Below, piece after piece: positions 1-11,500 of a stretch of 64,000 nt of DNA (positions are counted from its first letter, which is position 1; each line of letters begins with the position of its first letter). A program made the translations under genes and the position numbers. The notes beneath the pieces are model-generated. The model did not search any database and was not told where the DNA came from. It saw only the letters and a list, made by a program, of their open reading frames with translations. The stretch is from Incurvaria masculella. Its lineage: Eukaryota; Arthropoda; Insecta; Lepidoptera; Incurvariidae. The stretch is taken from contig OX335641.1 of NCBI GenBank assembly GCA_946894095.1, positions 15,580,501 through 15,644,500 on the forward strand, in the 5' to 3' direction.

Positions 1-59
1 GCGGTTTTTATGTGGCCTTGAACGGCTCGTACATGAATACCTTTGCCATTGGAGTGTGA
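1..59 (+). CDS. C-terminal end of an upstream lipase-like gene (partial)
   Basis: The reading frame from base 3 runs GFYVALNGSYMNTFAIGV and stops at TGA 57-59. It resembles the last exon of lipase A (position 18620: GSYYLVTNAQSPFGRGIAG...), where an aromatic beta-strand is followed by an Asn-rich turn and a short tail. Together with the two lipases downstream on the same strand, this suggests the window opens at the tail of a third cluster member. Only about 18 residues are visible and no catalytic residue is in view, so the call rests on short similarity and context. Confidence 0.5.
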   Translation, partial: GFYVALNGSYMNTFAIGV

Positions 60-3000
60 TTCCAAAATTTAAACAATTCTCAGCGTCAAAAAGTAATTAC
101 CTTGACATGTGGAACGTTTTTATTCATTGTTATAGTATGTATGTAGCTAAACAAAAAATATGTTTTCGACACTTGTACTGAGGTTATTTGCTTACGTCCA
201 TTTCAAATCGAATATCCGTTGCCGCCCTCATTCCCGTAACAATACACGGGTTTTCTTGACTTTCTCGGTTCGGCCACATCGCCCACCTGGAAAGCATCCC
301 ACACCTCTGGGAGCACGGAATAATGGGTAACAATCCATCCAGAGTTCATTTAATTAAGTAGTTCACGTGGTTGGTAAGAGATCAGTCAACTGCATCGACA
401 TCGCGGAATGCTAGTGCTAGAGAGAGACTATTTGCGTCTGCGGCGCGGCGCGGCTTGTCGCTTTAGCACGCATGCGCCCGCGTCATAGATAACGAAAAGG
501 TAAATAAAGTACCAACCAAGGTAAATCGCGGTTCCGTTCCTGTGGTATTAGCGGGTTAGTCACTTTTGACCTGTGAGCAAACTGAAGAGCTTCAAAATGT
601 AATACAAAAAACCTTAAAATTGCTGGATACTGTACTGACGGAAGAACTGGAAAAAATACGAGTCCTAGAAATCTTTAGCTAATATTAAGTTTTTTTTTCG
701 ACAAAACATTAAACAAGTAAAATTACTTACAATGGATTATTTGCCTTTTAACTATATTAAAGTAAAGGATATGAGGAGCAGCCACTGAATTGTGTGAGTG
801 TGTGTAAAATAAATAATTCAATTATCCTGCTTTTCTGATATTTTTTTTATTACTCACTATCTATTTATTTAACTATTACGCTATTACTTATAGTTTTAAC
901 AGCAACATTGTTATTTTCATATTTTTTTCAACGAATGTACAATAACTAACCCTACTATATATTTTTGTAAAAGTTAAGTAAGTAAGAAAATAAACGAATT
1001 CAATTACTCTGATATCATCACTGAGTTGCTTGCGTAAGTATGTATATTAGGTAATGCTAATTGTCGAATGTACGCTGCCTCAGTCATGAATCAGTCATGA
1101 GGACTGATTCATTATTTCGGTTTAAAAATCTGCCTCTGAAAATTACTGAGTATAATTTTGAAAACAATACACTTTTCTGGCTTAAATTTTTGTAACAATC
1201 GAATGCCGCCTAAATAATGCCACCATTTCCTCATTAAATTCCATGGTCTACTAAAATGTATTAACAGCAAAGTTTGAGATTTGATCGTTTATATCGACCC
1301 TGTCGATTGATGACTATAAAATGACTAGTCCATAACGTTGGCATTATTTTTGGTTCAATTACAGTCTTAGGCAAGCGATTTTTCAAAAATATTTGAATGC
1401 AATATTTTTTTTTATCAACGATTGTTTGCTATCAATAAAATTGACAGCATTCGAATATCCACGTCAAAACAAGGTGGAGTCCACAAGTGTCATGATTATT
1501 TTTCTCTGTTCGATGATTTTTCAAGTTCAAACAATATAAAATCGGCATGCTTAATTTCCGTAGGCCGCCAATGGGGTAATGAGAACACATAATTGAATAA
1601 TGTATTTTCAACGAGCGATTTCGATTTCCGTTTCGACATCGGCCAGTCATGCAGAAAACAAAATGCCATCTGGATTGTTCGAAAATAGAATAGGTCGGTG
1701 GGAGGGACACGAAATTAACTTGAGGAACTGAATAGGTGAATGGCCGTTGACATTTCGTTAGGATGTTCCTCGGCTCTTAGATGAAAAAGGAATCTAAGCC
1801 TCGGCTCTACATAGCCGAGAAAACGGTTTTTCCTCGTGGTATTTTGATTTTAATGCACTCATCCAATTAGAAGATTAATATAACGTTCAAGGATTTTCAA
1901 ACAATTTAATATATATGTATTAATTACAATCATGTAATGATTAACATATTTATTACCTTTTACATATCACTGAATGTATCGCACCTACACTGTAGTAGCG
2001 TTTAGCTCCATAAAAATTCTAGAATGAAACGAAAAACTTTGTTAATTTTACCAAATTACATGGTACGTCAGTCATTTCGCAAATCCGTCAGTGTTAAGTC
2101 GAGTTTTACTGCTGTGGTTTCGCGTTGCGAAAGTCGTGTTCCCCGACCGCTGTAGTACCTGACGTGTTTGTAGCCAAGCCGACTACAAACGTGTTCTTCG
2201 GCCATGCCGCAGGAATGTGGTGGCGGAGGCGAGCTATGGGATACAGATTAGAAACCTGTTTGTGGACTATGGCACTGACATCAAAAGAGAAAATGTATAG
2301 TGAGTACAGTACCATCAGAGAAAACTCCACACTTACTTTAGAAATTTGAACAGTGCGCGGACTTAGATAGACCATATTTAGCCACCTCCACCCCTCCACT
2401 ACCGCCGCTCGCCGAGCGTGCTACAAAAATATATTTCTCCTTGTCTCACATTAGCTTCTCCTTCTTATTCAATGAAATGAGGTGTGGCGTTTATCGAGCC
2501 GTTCACTGTATTAAACCGTGCAATGCAATTTCAAGCAATGCTATGTTGTGGGCTAACAAATGTCCGGTTAAGCATATTTACACATATTAATCACATGTTT
2601 TACCCATTAGCATATTAATTTATCCTCTATACTTCTTATCGTGTATACTTATATTAATTGAATTTCCTCCTTTAGGCGCACAATTTGTTTTGATATTTAT
2701 CTAATAACGGGTAGAAACGTTCGCCTAACCACCCTTAAAAAGTGACACAAGTAGCTAACTCATAAGTAACTGGAATATCAGTATCAAATGATATGATGTG
2801 ATAATATATGTCAAATCCGAGTGCAGTGTACACTGCATGGTACCATCTATTGATCTTGTACTGCTTTATACTGCCTATGGATCATAAAAAATCCATAAAC
2901 CATAAATGAACGTAATCTATTTTTTTTAAAGTCGCTTACTTATTTATTAACAACAAAAGTAGTTTAACAATACATATGTATGTATCTACGTAGGTACTTG

Positions 3001-3830
3001 GCATTACTTATGGTGGCATTGAACGCATTGTATAATCGAAATGTATTGTTTTTTTTCTCGTAACTCAAATCTGAAATCAGAAGTGAGTTGAGCATCAAAT
3101 ATTAGGATAGACCGGCAAGGTGTTTGTTAGTGAACCCATGGTTAGTAAATATTTAATTACACACATCGACATAAATGATTACACATAATACAAATAAATA
3201 AATTAAATAAACCATGACTCCATAATCATATTATATCATTGTAATGTTTCACACACATTAAAATGTTATCAGATATCGGTCGTTTACATTACTCGCCAAC
3301 CGTTGGTTTGGATCCAATAAAAAACGTTTTCAGCAATTGAAATTCTAAACATTACATTAAATCAAAATGTCTGCATTAAAATTGGTCCGCCAATAGATAA
3401 TCTTTAATCTACTAAATATTTACTAATTTACACTCGCGCCCAATCTCGACTGTTAATGAAATATTAATGCATACAAAACCTTCAATAATATCTTGTATAG
3501 CTGGATAATTTATTATACAATTTACACAGCACTCAGAACCGTTAATATTAAACTCGAAGAATAAAATCTGTTGCAAAAACGAAGAGTAAAACTCGTTCAT
3601 GCATTTTATCAGCAAACCTACATATTTCTTGCGGCAAGCAAAAGCAAGCGTATGTATTTACATTACTGAGCCACTTCTACCTAAGTATAAAGGTTAACTT
3701 TGGCAAACTTTGGCACTCTGGCACAACAAAACAAGCGTCGCGACATGCCTTGACAATCGATTTCACCGCACGCGGTCGAGTGGTCGGGCGACAGACATCC
3801 AGTCTCGCTTCCAGTGTAAACAGTCCATCT
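60..3830. other. AT-rich intergenic DNA, no gene seen
   Basis: I see no exon with family similarity here. Bases 2106-2400 are less AT-rich and open in two frames on opposite strands, but the peptides match nothing I recognise and look like chance. Simple A/T runs and ATAA-rich stretches dominate. Confidence 0.5.
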
Positions 3831-3834
3831 CGAC

Positions 3835-3928
3835 TATATATCTCTCCACTATCCAAACGATTTATTCAGCGTAGCCTAAAATATATACTGGCGAAGCAGT
3901 GATTTCTACCTTATCTTATCCTTGACAA
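3835..3928 (+). promoter_or_regulatory. Candidate promoter and first exon of lipase A (weak)
   Basis: A TATATA box lies at 3835-3840. A strong donor (GTAAGT) sits at 3929, preceded by GTGATTTCTACC, which resembles the start of lipase B exon 1 (ATGATTTCCTAC, 35530). TATA-to-donor distance is 94 bp here and 111 bp in lipase B. The expected ATG is GTG and that frame meets TGA before the donor, so as coding sequence it would be broken. It could be a non-coding first exon, a decayed one, or coincidence. Confidence 0.25.
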
Positions 3929-4639
3929 GTAAGTCGTCAACTTTTCATTTGTAAATTTGATTTATGACGAACAATTCATTCTAAAAGACAATTCCGCACT
4001 ATTGAGAAATTCGTACCACATTTGTTTTAATCAACGTTTATGATTTTCCATCTTTCATCCACAAACTAGTAGGTTGTTAAACCTGATTCGATTGTTCAAG
4101 CTGCACACGAAAACACATTATGTATCTACAATGGCTATAGCTGTGTAAGTATGTAGGTAACCTTGCGAGATGCATCGCGCTTCAACAGCACCACTCTTAC
4201 CTACGTGGGTCATCCATAAAACATGTATTTTCCCAAATGAAGGTCGTAGTTTAACCTTCATAGAGTTGTTTACTTAACGTTTAGAGTGGTCTATGGTATG
4301 AAGAGACGCAACTATGAATAAGTGCGGTAAACCTATTGTGAATATTCAAGACAAGTTTGGTATGTTTAGATTTACTAATTAAAATATTGGTAAATTAGAA
4401 AACATGTTTACTTGAGGTAACACTAGTAATTAGAAGAGGGTATTAAATTGAAACTCTCTCTGTTTCTGACCCACGCTTTAGAAATTCTTGCGCAACATGT
4501 AATTGGTTTGCTCCGTGCGGCTTCGCAGTTCGTTAGAAGGAAATAACCTCGGAATTTTATTTTTACTAACTCTTTTATAATTTTCATTTGATTTTGTGCA
4601 CTTACCTGCTAAAATTGATCTTAATCTTTACATATAATA

Positions 4640-4812
4640 AAATCGTAGACTTATGGCCGAGTGCACAAAAAGGCAAAAAATCAAAATCCACGTCATCAAA
4701 TGATTAAACACGTCACTTTGTAAGGACAGTATGGAAGGAACTCCGTGCGGTTCACTAAAAGTGACGTGTTTGAACATCGTCACAGCCCTCTCTTCGTGCA
4801 ATCGGGGCTTAG
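4640..4812. repeat. Interspersed repeat with internal hairpin, copy 1
   Basis: About 170 bp shared with 21797-21955. Both copies hold a 14-bp inverted repeat (AAACACGTCACTTT at 4706-4719, complement at 4758-4771) around a conserved loop of about 38 bp, within flanks beginning GCCGAGTGCACAAAA and ending CTTCGTGCAA. It may be a foldback/MITE-like element; no target duplication is evident. Confidence 0.6.
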
Positions 4813-5146
4813 CGTGCCTATACATTAAAGATTTACCCAAAAAAATAACTGGGAGACGGAAGGAGGAATTAAGTAATAGAACGTAAAAAAATTATGCTAT
4901 TTAAAAAAATATATATAATATGGATATAGTAATAATTGCTAATCTCTATCAAGATGACAACGTAGTTTGCAATATTGTAATCGTTCTCCCCTTCTGCCCC
5001 ATAGTAGCGTAATTATTACTGCAAAAATTAAGTGCTATTTGTTAAAAGATGGTGAGTATGATCAACAGCAGTATTTCATCTATCTAGCGCCATGTCGAAA
5101 GGAAAAGCTCCGGGAATAAGAGTTCCGGATGGGTGACTTTTCGATG

Positions 5147-5179
5147 TCCAAATCACAGGCAGCCTGCCTGTGATTTGGA
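5147..5179. repeat. Perfect 15-bp inverted repeat, 3-nt loop
   Basis: TCCAAATCACAGGCA is followed by GCC and its exact reverse complement. It has no U-tract and no gene context to suggest a terminator. See the finding on inverted duplications. Confidence 0.8.
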
Positions 5180-5349
5180 TATTTTTTTAAGACAGAAAAT
5201 TTTACTCAAAAAAAAGATTGCTTTTTTTGTATTATTCCCGCATTTAAATAATTTGGAAATGTCGGACCGACAAAAATGCGAGAATATTCATATTGTCATT
5301 TTCTGTATTATCTTGTTGCTTTTTAAATTTTAGGAAAACTAGTACTTAA

Positions 5350-5881
5350 GGTGGCCCAACCCGGCGGGCCCAACTCATTCGCGGGCACGGTACAAAATCG
5401 TCCTGTTGCGCTCTGGGACCTTCTCTGTTTCAAAGAATAAGACAGGCTCCGTAATGAGGAAGATGCAACATGTCCATAAAAAAGACAATGTGCATAGTGT
5501 ATGATTTACGAAAATTTTAATTTCAAAACGACTTATAGCTAAAAGTAAACCACGACCGCTGTAGTCAAAAATCTAACAAAAACCAAATAGATCATAAATC
5601 TTGATTAAATAAGCTATGTCTGATGACTAATCTTTTTACGATGTTCTTACTTTATCATTGCGTAATCCACCTCCAAAGTTATTGTATAAAACGCGCGAAA
5701 AATTCGAACTTTCGGACCTTATAACTTAGAAACCAAACACAATTTTACAATGTCAACGGTCATCAGACATCTAGTTAGATCAAATGAAGCTATTTTGAGC
5801 AACATTTTGGATCTCTGACAAGAAATATGGGCGTGATCTTCTTTCCCCTTTTGTATGGGGAGATGAGCGGGTTGGGCCACC
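5350..5881. mobile_element. piggyBac-type MITE, family 1, copy 1
   Basis: The 532-bp element is bounded by perfect inverted ends (GGTGGCCCAACCCG / CGGGTTGGGCCACC) and flanked on both sides by TTAA (5346-5349 and 5882-5885), the target duplication typical of the piggyBac superfamily. No transposase frame is present. A second copy in opposite internal orientation lies at 16497-16979. Confidence 0.8.
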
Positions 5882-5999
5882 TTAAATGTAACTAGGAAAT
5901 GCGGCCCAGTAGTAAACCAGCATTCGATTGTTAAAAAATAAAATTGAGTATTGGAAAAATTATACTCTAACTAGTAAGTATTTACGGTAGTTTCCTCTC

Positions 6000-6132
6000 A
6001 ATTGTATACACTGGGAAGAGAAGGAATTCCTAAGTCCTTTTTACTCTATGGTTGACTTCAGTATGACATGACAGAGAGAGAAATTTGTCTCTATTTCCGG
6101 TGTATAGATTTCAGACGAAACGACTGTACCTG
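6000..6132 (+). repeat. Unclassified interspersed repeat, copy 1
   Basis: About 130 bp that reappears inverted at 34724-34860. The shared sequence includes GAATTCCTAAGTCC-like and CGGTGTATAGATTTCAGACG segments and ends at AACGACTGTAC. No coding content. Confidence 0.5.
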
Positions 6133-6150
6133 TCTCCCTATTTCATTCAC

Positions 6151-6177
6151 AATTGCGTACCCTTAGGGTACGCAATT
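6151..6177. repeat. Perfect 13-bp inverted repeat, 1-nt loop
   Basis: AATTGCGTACCCT, then T, then the exact complement. It lies directly upstream of a GTTCCGTACCC repeat copy and shares its GTACCC core, so it may have formed during or after that insertion. Confidence 0.7.
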
Positions 6178-6185
6178 CCGAGTTC

Positions 6186-6375
6186 CGACAGAGTTCCGTA
6201 CCCAAAGGGTGCCAACGGAACCCTATTACTAAGCCTGCGCTTTCCGGCCGTCCGTCCGTCCTTCACAGGGCTGTATGCACCGCAATAGGAGGGCAGCTGG
6301 AATGTTCACAGAGTGTGTATTTATTTTATATATATATAGCCGCTATAGCAACAAATAGGCAAAATAAAAAAAACA
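6186..6375 (+). repeat. GTTCCGTACC short interspersed repeat, 3'-truncated
   Basis: The left end carries GTTCCGTACCCAAAGGGT, then ACGGAACCCTATTACTAAGC, the GTCC run, the ACAGGGCTGTAT core and CACAGAGTGTGTATTTATTTT. An AT dinucleotide run interrupts the GCCGCTATAACAACAAATAG motif. The right-hand hairpin end is missing; the next 120 bp look Penelope-derived. Confidence 0.75.
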
Positions 6376-6384
6376 CAGCAGACG

Positions 6385-6500
6385 ACTGGTACGAACGTAG
6401 CGGATGCCTCTTCGACAACGGGCTGAACGATCAGCTCGAAACGTCGGAGAATGTCTCCTCCCGCCGCGTGAAAAGCCGTAACATTTTTCAAACAAGCTAT
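6385..6500 (-). mobile_element. Possible Penelope-like element 3' fragment
   Basis: Bases around 6425-6450 contain CTCGAAACGTCGGAGAATG, the complement of the GACGTTTCGGAG-type segment found near the 3' end of the Penelope-like element at 23190-24085. It joins the truncated repeat at 6186-6375, echoing the nested arrangement at 22924-24186. Short and decayed. Confidence 0.35.
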
Positions 6501-6831
6501 GTACTCATTAAGCTAATCAGCACAAAATGAAAGAGACCCTTAGAAGACAAGCAGTATTTGTAAAATATTCCTATATCTGACGGAGAGCCCCACATATTTA
6601 TCCTGTGCCTATCGCGTGCGTAGAGTGACCAGGCGCCTGCAGTCTGATCACATCGCTTAAGGACCAATCAATGCTAATAACTGCCTCGAACTATTGAGGT
6701 CGCAAACATGTTGTGTGCTGCCACAGAATGTGCTACTATGTACATCAGTTAATGCGCATTTCGTTTATATGCCTACAATTGGAGCTTACTCCAACAGTTA
6801 TGTTTATTGAGATTTTCACTGTTGTTCAACA

Positions 6832-6883
6832 TAATACTTGATGTTTACGGATTACACTGTACATCCGTAAACATCAAGTATTA
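6832..6883. repeat. Perfect 21-bp inverted repeat, 10-nt loop
   Basis: The arm at 6832-6852 (core CTTGATGTTTACGGAT) pairs exactly with 6863-6883. No related sequence is seen elsewhere in the window. Confidence 0.85.
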
Positions 6884-7244
6884 CTCCTAATTATTTATCA
6901 CGTGAGATTATATTTTGAATTTCATATTATTTGTTATTGTTTGGGAAGAAAATAGTTGAGAAGAAATACACTTCGTTCATAGAAAAAAAATATTGACCAA
7001 TAATAAAAAAAAATATTATTTGCAATTTTGAAAACAACTAGGTATGTATATTAATATTTTGTGGCATTAATCGCGTAAGTCCGGGGTATTACTGTACTCA
7101 GGATTCCTGATTCCTGATTACTGAATGCTAGAAATAGACCTGCTGGTCTGATAAATTCGAAGGAATTCAACTTGTTTGGTCAGCCTTCGGTAAACTTAAA
7201 TTCGCTCTGAGGTCTGACCTTCCGCAAAATTTAATGAATGTATG

Positions 7245-7350
7245 ACCAGTGCGTCCTCCCGGTTATAACGTAAGGGTGTGAAACGTGGACTCTGACGGTC
7301 GCCGTTATTCAGAAGCTGACAGTTGCCAAGCGAGCAATGGAGCGAGCCAT
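7245..7350 (+). mobile_element. RTE-type LINE reverse transcriptase remnant
   Basis: One forward frame reads CETWTLTVAVIQKLTVAKRAMERAMMGI, matching the C-terminal region typical of RTE-clade ORF2 (...ETWTLT...AQRAMERAMLGI...). The frame closes soon after. A dead fragment upstream of lipase A exon 3. Confidence 0.6.
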
Positions 7351-8052
7351 GATGGGAATATACCTAAGTAGTCTGTGACTGTAGTAGTTGATGTGACTGT
7401 CTTTTGACCACGTTTCCGCTGGCATGACCCCCGCCCACCTCCACATCTTATTACTCCGTCAATAATACTCGCGTGTCTAAGTCCATAAACATCAGGCAAA
7501 CGAAAGACCATTTGGTCATTACGCTTCACGTTATTATACCCAATGATGACAGCCAATTTATGAACCAGTCTTTATTCCATCAGTTCTTTCCATTACGTTC
7601 AGTGCTCGCTGAACTGCGAAGAAGGCAGACATGACACCGCTCCAGTGATCAAAATGTCGGCGGATCTTACGCTCATAGCGAGCATTGCGTGTCTCTCTTC
7701 TGCCGCAGGTTAGGATTACAACGTGCAGGTTACAACGTTCAATAGATTTTTAACGTTTCCACACTCGACCGAGTATTTTGAGTGTTAGATTATAATTTGT
7801 AATGATTGTGTAACTTGTTCTTATATTAGGATAGAAACATGGAAACGCAGATACCATGCACACTGGGCCAACGAGGCTGACAATCGTGGATATAAGTTAA
7901 GTTATCAAACAAGTTCAAATTTAGCTCTCAGCTGATTTAATGTACAAAATGTCACAAAAATATGTCTTGATTTGGCTGAAGAAACAGGCACGAGCCGTTG
8001 CATGGAACTCGATCACCTCAATTTCCTTTTAAATAATTATAGAAAGAGGACG

Positions 8053-8175
8053 GCGCCTTGAATTTTTATTACTTTTCAATTTTACCTATTTTATGTTATA
8101 GCGGCAAAATAAATACACATTCTGTGAAAATTTCAGCTGCCTACCTGTTACGGCTCATGAGATACGGATTTCGTT
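8053..8175 (-). repeat. GTTCCGTACC repeat, internal fragment
   Basis: Reverse-strand fragment holding the conserved middle: GTTATAGCGGCAAAATAAA, the CTGTGAAAATTTCAGCTGCC segment and ACGGCTCATGAGATACGG. Both ends of the family are missing. Confidence 0.65.
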
Positions 8176-8487
8176 AATAAAGGCGCGGTCAGGTTCTAGA
8201 CGAGGTTCTAGACCCTTTGAACGTTTAGGCTGGCCGTGGTTCGGATTTCAGATATAAACAGTGCGCTATGCTTGTTATTTCAGGAAAAAACGTAGATTTT
8301 CTCACAAAGTGGTAGAATTAATCCCACCCGGGATTCGTCTAATGTCTACAGTTTTATACGCTTCCGCTCCATAAAGATTTACTCCACGTTTTAAAAAAAC
8401 CATCTCAATATGTACATCATTCGCAATCCTCGTGACAGTGAGCTTCCCATAAACTGATGATCAAATGCATATTTTGTTTGTTTCTAG

Positions 8488-8545
8488 GATTATATCCAGA
8501 CCGCACGAATAAGTTGGAAGACGTATATCTGCGATTTTACAATGG
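8488..8545 (+). CDS. Lipase A exon 3 (first recognisable exon)
   Basis: Preceded by TTTCTAG and followed by GTAAGC. It encodes LYPDRTNKLEDVYLRFYN, phase 1 in and phase 2 out. Its length, 58 nt, equals that of lipase B exon 3 (38624-38681), which encodes the matching [11 protein letters not shown]. It corresponds to the N-terminal beta strand before the lipase core. The first 60 bp of the following intron also retain similarity to lipase B. Confidence 0.85.
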
Positions 8546-11500
8546 GTAAGCAAGGTTTTACAAGTTGCGTGTCTGCTAGAACATTGTACCTTAATTTTCC
8601 ACTAACGACCGTGTAAATCTGCCGTTCAAACTGGGTAAATCGCTATGTACTTACAACCAAAGAAGATTTTTTTCAACCTTACATACAGTTTTCCAAAATA
8701 ATTGGTTTGATGAATTGTAAATATGTATCATTGAGAACAGTATTTTACGTTATTAAGGGCCTGGTACTAGCCAAATCGCAAAGTTAGACGAGGCACCCCA
8801 AGTAAACTAACTAAGTCTGACGATTATAAGTGTCATCCTTACAATATATGATTCCTTGTCTAGGAATCGAATGATTTTCGTTAATGTATGTTTCCTTTTT
8901 CTATACAAAATACATTGCGGAAACGGTGTCCATTTCCGAACTTTTTTGACTAAATGTAGAAATCTAAAAGCAAATGGAATTTTTTGTTTATGCATATATG
9001 CTGTTTTTGCTTATATCTAGAAATCGAATGACTTTCAGATTTCTAATGAGAAAAATCAACTTTTTTTATTTTTATTATTATTTAAATAAATGATGGAATA
9101 AAAAAATATTAACAATCCATTATCAGTCTGGAGTTCTATTTGGATTTGCTGAAGCGTTTCACTACATATTATTACATTTGTTAAAAAGTGCATTTGTATG
9201 GCGCGAGTAGTTGGCTAGTCCTAGCGCCTTAACTCACTCAATTGGGTTCCATAAATCTTAGTGACCAGTAAGTACATCGATATATTGAAATAAATAAAAA
9301 ACTTAATTATTTACCATAATCCTGACAGGACCACCTTCGGAGAGTACGTGGATGTCCGCCTCGACCACGCTACTGACCTGCTCCGAGTCGATGGATTCAA
9401 CCCCACATGCCCAACAGTCCTCTACATACACGGGTTCATTGAAACAGCGCTGCAGGAGAGCGTGGAGGTGAGCTGTTTCACGCCGAACGGCTCACTATGC
9501 TATCGGTTGCTCACTTCCACCCCACCCTCTCCACATATACAGCTTCGTACATACAGCGCCGCTGGAGAGCATGGAGATGTGCTGCCTCACGAAGACTAGC
9601 TCACGTTACTATATGTTGCGCCCTAGTCTGCCCATCCTCCCCTACATACACGGGTTCACGGAGACAGCGCTGCAGGAGAGCGTGGAGGTGAGCTGTCTCA
9701 CGCCGACCGGCTCACTATGCTATCGGTTGCTCACTTCCACCCCACCCTCTCCACATATAGAGCTTCGTACATACAGCGCCGCTGGAGAGCATGGAGATGT
9801 GCTGCCTCACGAAGACTAGCTCACGTTACTATATGTTGCGCCCTAATCTGCCCATCCTCCTCTACATACCCGGGTTCACGGAGACAGCGCTGCAGGAGAG
9901 CGTGGAGGTGAGCTGTGTCACGCCGACCGGCTCACTATGCTATCGGTTGCTCACTTCCGCCCCACCCTCTCCACATAAACAGCTTCGTACATACAGCGCC
10001 GCTGGAGAGCATGGAGATGTGCTGCCTCACGAAGACTAGCTCACGTTACTATATGTTGCGCCCTAGTCTGCCCATCCTCCTCTACATACACGGGTTCACG
10101 GAGACAGCGCTGCAGGAGAGCGTGGAGGTGAGCTGTCTCACGCCGACCGGCTCACTATGCTATCGGTTGCTCACTTCCACCCCACCCTCTCCACATATAC
10201 AGCTTCGTTCATACAGCGCCGCTGGAGAGCATGGAGATGTGCTGCCTCACGAAGACTAGCTCACGTTACTATATGTTGCGCCCTAATCTGCCCATCCTCC
10301 TCTACATACCCGGGTTCACGGAGACAGCGCTGCAGGCGAGCGTGGAGGTGAGCTGTGTCATGCCGACCGGCTCACTATGTTATCGGTTGCTCACTTCCGC
10401 CCCACCCTCTCCACATAAACAGCTTCGTACATACAGCGCCGCTGGAGAGCATGGAGATGTGCTGCCTTACGAAGACTAGCTCACGTTACTATATGTTCCG
10501 CCCTAGTCTGCCCATCCTCCTCTATATACACGGGTTCACGGAGACAGCGATGCAGGAGAGCGTGGAGGTGAGCTGGCTTACGCCGACCGGCTCGCTATGC
10601 TACCGGTTGCTCACCTCCGCCCCACCCTATCTACATAAACAGCTTCGTACATACAGCGCCGCTGGAGAGCATGGAGATGCGCTGCCTCACGAAGACCAGC
10701 TCACGTTACTATATGTTGCGCCCTAGTCTGCTCATCCTCCTCTACATACACGGGTTCACGGAGACAGCGCTGCAGGAGAGCGTGGAGGTGAGCTGTCTCA
10801 CGCCGACCGGCTCACTATGCTATCGGTTGCTCACTTCCGCCCCACCCTCTCCACATAAACAGCTTCGTACATACAGCGCCGCTGGAGAGCATGGAGATGC
10901 GCTGCCTCACGAAGACCAGCTCACGTTACTATATGTTGCGCCCTAGTCTGCCCATCCTCCTCTACATACACGGGTTCACGGAGACTGCACTGCAGAAGAG
11001 TGTGGAGTTGAGCTGTCTCACGCCGACCGGCTCACTATGCTATCGGTTGCTCACTTCCGCCCCACCCTCTCCACATAAACAGCTTCGTACATACAGCGCC
11101 GCTGGAGAGCATGGAGATGCGCTGCCTCACGAAGACCAGCTCACGTTACTATATGTTGCGCCCTAGTCTGCCCATCCTCCTCTACATACCTACACGGGTT
11201 CACGGAGACAGCGCTGCAGAAGAGTGTGGAGGTGCGCTGTCTCACGCCGACCGGCTCACTATGCTATCGGTTGCTCACTTCCGCCCCACCCTCTCTACAT
11301 AAACGGCTGTGTACATACAGCGCCGCTAGAGAGCATGGAGATGTGCTGCCTCACGAAGACCAGCTCACGTTACTATATGTTGCGCCCTAGTCTGCCCATC
11401 CTCCTCTACATACCTACATGGGTTCACGGAGACTGCACTGCAGAAGAGTGTGGAGGTGAGCTGTCTCACGCCGACCGGCTCGCTATGCTATGGGTTGCTC

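Noticed and set aside
2106..2399. Overlapping sense and antisense frames of 74 and 97 codons
   Set aside because: No similarity, no splice or promoter context; likely chance in a less AT-rich patch.
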